From: Chara braunii
Taxonomy: Eukaryota > Streptophyta > Charophyceae > Charales > Characeae
NCBI GenBank assembly: GCA_003427395.1
Contig: BFEA01000134.1
Coordinates: 2,235,109-2,256,954, forward strand
Direction of reading: 5' to 3'
DNA length: 21,846 nt
The translations under genes were made by a program, and so were the position numbers. Position 1 is the first letter of the stretch. The number at the start of each line of letters is the position of its first letter. Below are positions 1 to 7,372 of this stretch, in pieces. The notes under the pieces were generated by a model. The model worked only from the letters and a program-made list of their open reading frames with translations, was not told the origin of the DNA and ran no database searches.

Positions 1-1213
1 AGAGGGAGAGGGATAAGCGAAGGAAAGGGGAGGGGAAGGTGGAAGAGGATGATGCATGGACCAGCGAAGCATACGTCGAAACCATTGTGTAAGACGAGTT
101 ACATGTATAGGTTGTCGACGTTGGCGAGCACGAATGTAACAAGTCCATCCCCGGGCCAATGTCGAAGGAGCATGGCGACGGGAAAGCAAATGGCGGACAA
201 GCATAGTTGCCGCAGTTTTGAAATCATGCCAATTGTCACTAATCTGCTCATACCGCGTAAGCTGGCCGGTGAACACACCTGCAGACTGATGAGATGGAGT
301 GTTTTACGTTGCACTAGGATATCGTATAACAACAAAATTTCATTCAACTGTCTTGTGAAACACACTCAATCGAAAAGATCCGTCTGCTCGTGTTTCCAGT
401 TTCGCACCTAAAAAGGTGCACGAGCCATCAGCCGCAGTGGTCTCCTTCCATTCAAGATCATAATAGGTTGGCGATGGTGGCAGACAACCAAAGGTAAGAA
501 CATCATCAATGAACCGATAAGTGAAAACTATCGGCGAGCTGCAGGGGGATCCACACGCTACAGGTTGTCCATGTACTGCGCCTCATCCCAATAGAGTGTG
601 AGGTTAGCAATCTCAGGACCAACGTTTGTACCCATTGGAATACCAACGTCTTGATGACGAACAAGGCCATCCGCTGTATATAGATATGTATTAGTAACAA
701 TAAACCGAAGATGTTGAATTATGTCAGACACAGAAAGAGTGTCAGATCCCGTATCCGTAGTCCATTCCCCTTCACGCGTCCACAGACCACCATACGAAGA
801 GCAACACAGGATGGGCGTGTCTGTGTATGCTGCTGTGCTTGTGCAAGAGCATAGGCATGTGCCTCATCAACAGCCTTAGCAACATTGTTAAGAATCCGTT
901 GATGAGAAAGATTATTATACATAGTAGTGAAATCGATCGTATGGGGGGCCATACCTCGGAGAGAAGCTTTATTATTTTTGAGGTCAAGCATGACCTCGTC
1001 ACTGCTCTGGACAATCCAACGTCGTCGAATACCTTCGAATTGGAAGAGTTGATTATCTTTTTCACGGATAGTACGGATGACGCCTTGAAGTGTTGACAAC
1101 ACACACGCATGCTTGTCAAGGGTTTGGCCCGACAGTCTGGTAGGATTGCAGGCATGGTGCGCGTAAGTCGACCACTTTTCTCTCTCAAGGGTATCGCTAA
1201 CTCTGGGGAACAT
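1..1213 (-). pseudogene. Penelope-like element reverse transcriptase, broken, continuing past the left edge
   Basis: Read on the minus strand this is the catalytic half of a PLE reverse transcriptase, which copies element RNA into DNA at the insertion site. I see motif A as IDFTTMYNNL (about 905-940), the hallmark VGIPMGTNVGPEIANL (about 598-645), the catalytic box YRFIDDVLTF (about 490-521) followed by CTFLGAKLE, and a thumb-like tail ending in a basic segment that runs to base 1. These occur in family order but in three frames: frame shifts lie near 780 and near 540, and stops fall at 558-560, 340-342 and 304-306. It is therefore a pseudogene. The GIY-YIG nuclease found in many PLEs would lie beyond base 1 and is not visible. 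A LINE or group II RT is less likely because of the spacing and the VGIPMGTN and RFIDD wording. Confidence 0.78.
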
Positions 1214-1370
1214 GGTGAGTCCTTATCTGTCACTCAAATGCATCCTGGGCCAGACTGCCGGGGTTCAACCTCCTTTTCTCTCTCAAGGGTATCGCTACCT
1301 CTGGGTGACGTGGTGAGTCCTTATCCGTCACTCAAATGCATCTTGGGCAGACTGTTGGGGTTCAACCTCC
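1176..1370. repeat. Tandem duplication, two copies of about 97 bp
   Basis: Copies at 1176-1273 and 1274-1370 both begin TTTTCTCTCTCAAGGGTATC and end GGGGTTCAACCTCC, with roughly 90% identity. The left copy overlaps the start of the minus-strand RT reading frame. The right copy runs directly into the hammerhead-like motif at 1370. Confidence 0.85.
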
Positions 1371-1400
1371 CGATGAGTCGGTGACGTCTGAGGAAACAGT
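1370..1400 (+). ncRNA. Decayed hammerhead-ribozyme-like motif (copy 1)
   Basis: CCGATGA (1370-1376) stands where the conserved CUGAUGA belongs. Stem II strands are GTCGG (1377-1381) and CTGAG (1388-1392), giving four of five pairs including one G-U. GAAAC then CAG follow (1393-1399). One core position is changed (U to C), so self-cleavage is doubtful. Similar hammerheads are known in PLE pseudo-LTRs. Confidence 0.45.
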
Positions 1401-2227
1401 CTTGCACAGTCATGCTTTGGTTTTGTGGAGTTATGTATAGCTCACATGCCCACACACACACACACACACACGGGAATCTTTCCTCGGAGTCATGGTCACA
1501 GTATCTTCGGGAGGAGGCTCGGAGAGTCTTTCCGGTGGGTGTCACTCCTTCGGGCTGCCCTTTTGGAGCACATGGAAGATGGTGGTGCTTCCATGGTGTT
1601 TTAAGCAGTAGAACTTCTGGTGTCGCATGGAGATTCTGTCAATGTATGCTTGGAGTTCTGGCCACAGTGTCTTGGCAAGGAGGCTCAGAGAGTGTTTGCT
1701 GTGGGTGCCATTCCCATGGGCTGCTCTTTTGGAGCACATGGAAGAAACGGGGACTTCCAGGGTGTTTTAAGCAGTAGCCCTCCTAGTGTCGTGTGAAGAT
1801 CTTTGAGACTCCAGAGGCTAGACAACAGATGGGGACTGTTTAGCCATGGAGTGATAGAGATAGTGGTGGTGTGAGTGTGTTGCTTGGGAGGAATAGGAGT
1901 GTCAGTGCTGCTCTACTTGTGGGCTGACTCGGAGGGCTCTCCAAGTTTTTTCGGACGATACTGCCTCTGGTCGGTGCTTTCTTGCTGGTGGAGCCTTCTG
2001 TGTGAGGTATGTTGTCTTTTGCCTTTTACCTTTGTTTTTATGGACTGTAAAAACTATTACACTGTTCGCACATTTCAAGTTCTGCCTACATTCTACAGAC
2101 TCTTGGCCATTACACCGTTCTTGTCCGTGCCTATGGTTCTTGGGAATTATGAAGTGGCGGTGCTATGGTGCAAACTCTTACTGCCATCTGTGATCTCGTG
2201 TGTAATTAGTAATTACCCTAATCTGCA
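1401..2227. other. No recognisable gene; CA microsatellite and degenerate G/T-rich repeats
   Basis: The stretch holds a short (CA)n run at 1451-1471. It also holds two related segments around 1500-1600 and 1660-1760, sharing phrases such as GGAGCACATGGAAGA and a GTGTTTTAAGCAGTAG ending, which indicates an old tandem duplication. I see no conserved protein in any frame. Confidence 0.6.
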
Positions 2228-2575
2228 ATGTTCCAGGTTGTTGACCCTATGGGTACCTCATGTACTTTTGTGCCTGCCTCTGCGCCCGTCTCTGTGACTA
2301 CCTCCGCACCTGTCTCCATGCCTGTTTCTGTGTCCGTCTCCTTCCAGGTTATTGACCCTATGAGTACCTCGTGTACTTCCGTGCCCGCCTCTGCACCCGT
2401 CTCTATGCCTGCCTCCGCACCTGTCTTCGTGCCCGTCTCTGTGTCTATCTCCGTGCCTACCTCCGTGTCTGTCATCATGCCTACTTCAGTCTTTATTCCC
2501 CCACATGCTGCACTAACCCTTTGTGACCTCCTTCTTTGTGAGGCCACTGACACAGTTACACTTGGTTGTGGATAG
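2228..2575 (+). CDS. Pro/Ser/Val repeat ORF, possible ORF1 fragment of the retroelement
   Basis: An open frame of 115 codons with an ATG at 2228 encodes a low-complexity protein built on a Pro-x-Ser-x quartet (for example VPASAPVSV, MPASAPVF). The DNA is a minisatellite of 12-bp subunits inside a roughly 114-bp unit repeated from about 2234 and 2348; both units open with a (V/I)DPM-TSCT block. A CCAG precedes each unit, so a splice-acceptor reading is possible. It lies just upstream of, but in a different frame from, the RING exon. I do not recognise the protein. It could be a linker or ORF1 segment of the element, or simply an open minisatellite. Confidence 0.35.
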   Translation: MFQVVDPMGTSCTFVPASAPVSVTTSAPVSMPVSVSVSFQVIDPMSTSCTSVPASAPVSMPASAPVFVPVSVSISVPTSVSVIMPTSVFIPPHAALTLCDLLLCEATDTVTLGCG

Positions 2576-2961
2576 CATCGACTTTGTCGACGTCACTAAC
2601 CATATCATTTCTCGGGCCCCCTTGTCTACAGGGATGCCACCTGTATCTGGATTGTGAACATCCTCTACATCTAGATGCAGTATGTTCCATCTGTGTTTGC
2701 GGGTGGTATAACGAATGTGCACTTAACTGTGATGGTGAACGCCCCACAATCGTCATGGCCTGCAACCGGCATGCCCTCTGTCGTGCATGCTTCAGAGGTA
2801 TGGTTGATGCTAGCCGTCCTCGCTCCTGTTGTGATGAGGTTGCTTGCTTGAATCGTCTTCATCCTATAGATCGACGGGAGGGCTGCTACCATCGCCCGCA
2901 TCGTTATAATAGTTGTCCTATCTGTCATGAGGGTCTTACTCATATGTACCTTGCACCTTAG
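2566..2961 (+). CDS. RING-HC zinc-finger exon or ORF within the retroelement block
   Basis: The frame encodes a complete RING-HC signature: CSIC, then 22 residues to a Cys, two to a His (CNRH), then CRAC, then 41 residues to CPIC, ending at TAG 2959-2961. That spacing (C-x2-C-x22-C-x2-H-x2-C-x2-C-x41-C-x2-C) fits the RING consensus, a fold that binds two zinc ions and usually acts as an E3 ubiquitin ligase. There is no ATG before the first cysteine pair. A pyrimidine-rich stretch ending in CAG at 2629-2631 could be a 3' splice site, making 2632-2961 a terminal exon. It lies between two hammerhead-like motifs and upstream of PLE coding sequence on the same strand, so I infer it is element cargo. 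A captured host fragment is the alternative. Confidence 0.55.
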   Translation: MWIASTLSTSLTISFLGPPCLQGCHLYLDCEHPLHLDAVCSICVCGWYNECALNCDGERPTIVMACNRHALCRACFRGMVDASRPRSCCDEVACLNRLHPIDRREGCYHRPHRYNSCPICHEGLTHMYLAP

Positions 2962-2979
2962 CAAAAAAATGCGGGTGTG

Positions 2980-3610
2980 CTGAAAAAAGTGTACAAAAGT
3001 GGGAGACCCATCACTAAAACTGCAAGACAGGAATGCAATAAACGAAAGAAGAAGTTTGTGTGATTTTACTTTGTTTGTACCCTGCACCCTAACACCCTCA
3101 AGTCAGAAGGGTGAAAATGAGAATAAAAAGTAAAGAAGGAAGTGCAGGTGCGCTAAAAAGTGAACGTGGTAAACCCTTCACCAAAACTGCAAAACTGTGA
3201 AAGAAAGAAGAATACAGTAAAAGAAAGAAGAAGTTGTGTCACCTTCGCTTTGCCTATCGGTTTTCCTTTTCTACTCCTCTTCGTTGTGTTTAACACCTCT
3301 CCCTTTACTCTGTCTCTTTCCCACAGCGTGCAAGTGGGCTGTTATGGCATACGGGGATGGGGGTATCTCGCGCTAAACTTCATCAACGTGGCGAGCCTTT
3401 TGCGTGAGAGGCGCAGTGGAGGACTTGAAAAGACTGAGAAATTGAATGATTTCAATGTGTCTTTGTTTTTTACTTTTATCCTTTGTTTTGTGTAAAAAAA
3501 ATATAAAACACTGAAAGAAATAAAAATGCACTAAAACAAAGAAGAAGAAGACATTGTTTTGTGTCTTTCTGGTTTGTCTATCTCTTTGCCTGTCTGTGCT
3601 TTTATTTTTA
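2980..3610. repeat. Three degenerate tandem copies of an A-rich unit
   Basis: Related segments begin near 2982, 3158 and 3490. Each has an AAAAAGTG or AAAACACTG start, an ACTAAAAC or CAAAACTGC phrase, a GAAAGAAGAAGAAG purine run and a T-rich end with TTTGTTTG or TTTGCC. No protein gene is seen in this stretch. Confidence 0.55.
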
Positions 3611-3672
3611 CTTTTCTTCACTCATCTTATTTCTTCTTCTACTTCATGTGTTTGCGCTCTTAGTCAATAGTT

Positions 3673-3717
3673 CTGTCCTCCTGATGAGTGGGTGAAACTC
3701 CGACGAAACAGTTTGTC
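3673..3717 (+). ncRNA. Hammerhead-ribozyme-like motif (copy 2)
   Basis: The intact core CTGATGA (3681-3687) is followed by stem II GTGGG (3688-3692) with CCGAC (3700-3704) around a 7-nt loop, giving four of five pairs with one G-G mismatch, then GAAA (3705-3708). The upstream CTGTC (3673-3677) can pair with the ACAG after GAAA as stem III, and a second GTC occurs at 3715-3717. Stem I is not convincing in a monomer, so activity may need a dimer, as reported for minimal hammerheads of PLEs. It lies 240 bp upstream of the PLE N-terminal coding region on the same strand. Confidence 0.6.
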
Positions 3718-3956
3718 ACAGCCCCTCGTTTGTTGTCCTCTTCTCCCTCTCTGCCTACGGTTTACCGGGCAGTTCTATTTGACGATATATATAGTCTTAT
3801 TCGGCGGTTTCAACATGCCAGACAGAGATATACTGCCCATTCCCGTGACACCTTCGAAACTTTATCAGGATTGTGCACATGCACGAGATCCTGAAGGCCA
3901 CTAAGTTGAGCCATGTGTCACATTCTCCGGACGTGTGTGCATTACACCCTGACCCT

Positions 3957-4762
3957 TAGGCAGCCAACACTATTCGCATCTGTGACAAACTTGTACTCCC
4001 AACAAGGGTGCAATTCTGTAATTTTACGGAAGTTGCCTTAAGTGTCACTCCGGGCCTGCGGCTACCTGCTGCAGCTGATTGTCCTTGCCGTGGACCATTT
4101 CCTAACTGCACCGATCTGGTTGACGACCATGTTGTTTCCGCCAACTATGATCTGATTCTAGATACTAACCTTCGTCACCTGTTCTATGAGGGCTCTAAAT
4201 ATCGACTTAATGGGATAATGGGGGATATATTTCAAGCATTGGTTGTTGGTATTGATGAGTATATTGCTGTGTATCTTCGTCTGACAGCATGAAAATCCTG
4301 CGCTGCTACCCTAGCTTCACAATTGGCTCTTTGGAGTGCCGCAGTTTTGCGTTTTGCGACACGCACATACGGCCTTGCGTCAGCTCCAAGAATCCTTTGC
4401 AATTTCGTGTGGACAAAACATCACATAATTTGGATATTTGTTGTAAAAACTGATAATGTTTTAAGCTTTCTGCCCATCTGGACAGTCCTACGTATTCTCG
4501 GCCCGTTGAAACAGCGACTGACATTCTGAATAGCCATGCACTTTGGAACAATCGTTGGAATTATCCTCATGCTGACATATTGTCGTATCTTTATTATGCT
4601 CTTAATGCCCATAAGTCTCCTCCCACACTTCGTACTATTCTTGGTATCACTGCCCGCAATAATCTTTTTTCTTATCATACGGCCCAGCGAAGTGACTTGC
4701 ATCCCTCCCAACGAGTCCAGCATTTGCATCCCTATATACAACTCCACAAATACAAAGCATGA
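3957..4762 (+). pseudogene. Penelope-like element protein, N-terminal half, frameshifted
   Basis: After a TAG at 3957-3959 an open segment to 4292 encodes a Cys-rich PCRGPFPNCTD block, a VVSANYDLI strand and LRHLFYEGSKYRLN, matching the N-terminal region before the RT in many PLE proteins as I know the family. Other frames continue it: ALWSAAVLRFA (about 4325-4360), FRVDKTSHNLDICCKN (about 4400-4450), then the 4483-4762 frame with YLYYALNAHKSPPTLRTI, the RT-entry motif (PLE RTs usually read LYG-K-HK-P-R-I here). At least two frameshifts and several stops make it a pseudogene. It stops where the minus-strand fragment at 1-1213 begins in protein terms. Assignment rests on motif reading, not on a search. 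Confidence 0.62.
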
Positions 4763-4828
4763 CGGTGCCAGACTGTGGGCGTCGCTCCACCACTCACCAC
4801 ATGCAACACAAACAAAATTTATGGGGGT

Positions 4829-4905
4829 TATCTTTCATGCTGTAGTGGAAGATTCATTCTCTCATTTTGCACATTTGGTGAGCGGTGGAGTGAGGCCCTG
4901 TCTCG
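4829..4905 (+). repeat. Dispersed foldback-family arm, copy A
   Basis: TATCTTTCATGCTGTAGTGG followed by AAGATTCATTCTCTCATTTT and GCACATTTG is closely related to the arms at 20826-20865 and 21616-21682. Here it is a single arm with no visible partner. Confidence 0.7.
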
Positions 4906-4921
4906 TCGGAACTCCTTTTTT

Positions 4922-5097
4922 CCCCACGACAAACAGCCAAGCTGCAGTCTATTGTGGGGGGAAGGGGGGAGGAGCGTCTAACTGCTGGACACTGTTTTCA
5001 ACAGCTGACACTTTTACAAGCACTCCCCCCCCCCCCCCCCCCCCTACACACACACACACAAACACAAGTAGGCTGCAGCTTGGCTGTTCGTGTTGGG
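4922..5097. mobile_element. Short terminal-inverted-repeat element
   Basis: A perfect 16-bp inverted repeat, AACAGCCAAGCTGCAG at 4932-4947 and its complement at 5073-5088, extends imperfectly to about 26 bp outward. The interior is a G-rich run, a long C run (5025-5044) and a CA microsatellite. I find no convincing target-site duplication. Confidence 0.6.
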
Positions 5098-5129
5098 AGA
5101 AAAAGAAAATGCATATCGTCAAGGAGACC

Positions 5130-5605
5130 ACTCTCGTGCAAGTTTGACCAGCGAAACTTGCACAAATCTTGCACGACCATGCAAGTTTGACCAGCGAAAC
5201 TTGCACAAATCTTGCACGACCATGCAAGTTTAACCAGGGAAACTTGCACGAAACCTGTACGAAACCTGCACGAACCCTGCAAGTTTGACCAAGGAAACTG
5301 TTACGGTCAACTTCGTCAAGGAGACCAGTCTGTAAGTTTGACCAGCGAAACTTGCACAAATCTTGCTCGACCATGCAAGTTTAACCAGGGAAACTTGCAC
5401 GAAACTTGCACGAAACTTGCATGAAACTTGCATGAAACTTGCACAAACCCTGCAAGTTTCACCAAGGAAACTGTCATGGTCAACTTCATCGAGGAGACCA
5501 GTGTCGTGCAAGTTTGACCAGCTAAACTTCGCACAAATCTTTTACAATCATCCAAGTTTGACCTCGGGCAAGTTTAACCACGGAGAAACTTGCACGAAAC
5601 TTGCC
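5130..5605. repeat. Nested palindromic satellite built on GCAAGTTT / AAACTTGC
   Basis: The modules are GCAAGTTTGACCAGCGAAAC TTGC-type palindromes with 8-bp arms around an 8-bp centre, linked by an 11-bp CGAAACTTGCA repeat. A higher-order period of about 180 bp is visible, since the block starting GACCAGCGAAACTTGCACAA near 5150-5195 recurs at 5339. The minus strand is open in several frames simply because the repeat lacks stops there; I do not regard those frames as genes. Confidence 0.85.
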
Positions 5606-5679
5606 TCGGGATTTTTTTTTTTCTTTTCGATATGCCATGATCCAACTTATCTTTAAAAAAATTTCCTTTCCCCCCCCTC

Positions 5680-5879
5680 GTTTCAGGTAATTCAGAGTTA
5701 CTTGGACTGCATCTGGACTCGAACTTGGGTCTGTATTTCAGCAGTTTATTGGGTGTACCAACTGAGCTATAGGCCCGTTGGTAACTCAACTTTTTGGATA
5801 AGCCTGTATTTCAGCAGTTTATTGGGTGTACCAACTGAGCTATAGGCCCGTTGGTAACTCAACTTTTTGGATAAGCCCT
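5680..5879 (-). mobile_element. tRNA-derived SINE, family 1, copy 1, with a duplicated head
   Basis: On the minus strand the head carries a pol III A box TAGCTCAGTTGG and, 30 nt later, a B box GTTCGAGTCC, the two internal promoter elements of tRNA genes. The 73-bp head (5732-5804) is repeated without a single change at 5805-5877, giving two A boxes and one B box. The body runs left to an A-rich minus-strand end near 5650. No anticodon stem typical of a functional tRNA is present. Confidence 0.7.
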
Positions 5880-5925
5880 TTTCTAAACTTATCTTTTTTA
5901 AAGTTTTTTTTTTTCATTTTATTTT

Positions 5926-6080
5926 TCAAAAGGACGACGGGCTTCAGATATCATCATCGAACTGACCGGCCCCAGGTAATCCAGAATGATTTTGTTCTGG
6001 TCATCTGATTGCATCTGGATTCGAACTTGGGTCTGCATTCCAACAGTTCGTGGGTGTATGAACTGAGCCAGGCCCGCCTG
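5926..6080 (-). mobile_element. tRNA-derived SINE, family 1, copy 2
   Basis: It shares with the copy at 12128-12295 the body phrase TCATCATCGAACTGACCG and GGTAATCCAGAATG, then the B-box complement ATTCGAACTTGGG (6019-6031) and an A-box-like GGCTCAGTT complement (6060-6072). A T run at 5909-5919 on the left fits a minus-strand A tail. Confidence 0.65.
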
Positions 6081-6116
6081 TTTTTTTTTTTTTTTTTTTT
6101 GAGCTAGGCCCGCTTG
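6065..6116. mobile_element. Poly(T) tract flanked by 16-bp direct repeats
   Basis: GAGCCAGGCCCGCCTG (6065-6080), then T20, then GAGCTAGGCCCGCTTG (6101-6116) with 14 of 16 identical. This resembles a target-site duplication around a bare poly(A) insertion on the minus strand. Confidence 0.5.
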
Positions 6117-6127
6117 TGGTTTCTAAC

Positions 6128-6168
6128 TTATCTATCTATCTATTATTATTATTATTATTATTATTTTA
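6128..6168. repeat. Microsatellites (TATC)n and (TTA)n
   Basis: TATCTATCTATC is followed by seven to eight TTA/ATT units. Confidence 0.9.
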
Positions 6169-6880
6169 GCTGCGAGCCGGCAAAAATTGAGGTAAACTGC
6201 TGTGTGTGACCAGCCCACGGTATTCTTTAGTAAAAGGCGAAAGAATAGTGCTCCATATGAGCTGAACACGCAGTCAATTTTTTTCCAACTTATCTTAATT
6301 TTTTGGGATAAGCTTTTATCTAACTTGTCTTTCCTTTTTATCAGGTTCGCTTAAACCACGAGTACTTGGCCCAGCTATCGGCCGTGGAAAAAAATAGAGT
6401 AGAAAGATTTCTAGTCGGACGAATTTGGGCGCTCCTGTAGTGGTCTGTACGTTTTCTTAAATCGTGGCATGTTAACGGGCACGACTTCAGGAAGTACTGG
6501 TGGTGGTTTAAACAACCCCGAAATCTTTTACCCATTTAAAGTTTGAGAAAACAGATCGAGGGTGTTTCACTCCGGAGGCCTCAACGTATCTGTTTTTGTG
6601 GGAAACAAAGCCGTTATCTTCTGTCTTCCCAGGAGGGCTCCGTCAAACTCGATACCGGTTTGTTTCTCTTGACAATCTGATGACCTGATACAAGTTTGTG
6701 TGGTAGGGAATTGGGGAGGGTGGAGGTGAGGGTATCGAATCCTTCTGCAGACGCTAAGTCACCCGCGTGAGAAGGAAGGGAAAATGGACTTGGTCGTATG
6801 TGTCACATCATGTGCATAACTGACTAACTACTTGCAACGGTCAGCGTGGGTGAAAAATGTCGAGGGAAGGTATTCTCCTA
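6169..6880. other. Intergenic, no gene recognised
   Basis: Unique-looking sequence with a small hairpin at 6220-6247 (ATTCTTT and AAAGAAT arms) and T-rich patches. I see no conserved protein or RNA. The right part may be the promoter of the WD40 gene, but no convincing TATA or other element stands out. Confidence 0.5.
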
Positions 6881-6889
6881 CTCCTGTAC

Positions 6890-7372
6890 TTGACCACATC
6901 CCTCCCTCTCTTCTTCTCCTTGCTCCGTCTCCCCTTCCCTCCTCTCCTCCTCCTCCCCCTCCATTTCTTCTGCTTCTTCACTTGATTCCCTTGTTCTCCT
7001 GCAGACGTTTGCTTGTGCCTCTTGCTCTGTCCCTACTTCTTCTTCCTCCCCTTATTCCTTTGTTCTCATCTAGTGGCTGCAGCTGCTTTCCCTCTCAGAT
7101 TCTGGTGTTGATTTCCTCCTACCGCTGCTCTTTGCCTCCTCCCTCCCTGTATTCTTTCATTCTCCTCCAGTGGCTGCTGCCTCTTCCCTCTTAGCTGCTG
7201 CTGCTGCTGATGCGCTGCTCCTGCGGCCTCTTTCCTCCCTTCCCTGCTCTCCCTGCTCTCCTTATTCCTTTTGTTCTCTCTCTTGCAGCTGCTGCTGCTG
7301 CAACTTTGGGGTTTTGGCTGATCGGCTGGAAGTGAAAGATATTGGACCGAATTCGAAGAACCTGAATGACCA
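6890..7372 (+). promoter_or_regulatory. Pyrimidine-rich 5' leader with four acceptor-like repeats
   Basis: A CT-rich stretch carries a recurring phrase, roughly CTTATTCCTTTGTTCTC then (C/T)AG then CTGC, at about 6984-7004, 7049-7075, 7148-7171 and 7259-7289. Each ends like a plant 3' splice site. The last one, CTCTCTCTTGCAG (ends 7289), leads into about 80 bases without an upstream ATG before the start at 7373. I infer a 5' UTR intron ending at one of these sites. Confidence 0.45.

Noticed and set aside
2671-3087. Minus-strand ORF of 138 codons opposite the RING exon
   Set aside because: It is antisense to the Cys/His signature and shows no motif of its own.
4949-5555. Overlapping minus-strand open frames with repeated CKF-WSNL and FVQVS-like peptides
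   Set aside because: They are translations of the nested satellite in three frames; no single frame is favoured and there is no domain.
5130-5605. CRISPR-like repeat and spacer pattern
   Set aside because: Spacers are themselves repeats, unit lengths vary and the context is a eukaryotic nuclear genome.
5680-6080. tRNA genes suggested by TAGCTCAGTTGG and GTTCGAGTCC
   Set aside because: Promoter boxes are present but acceptor and anticodon stems do not pair and the units carry a shared non-tRNA body, so they are SINEs.
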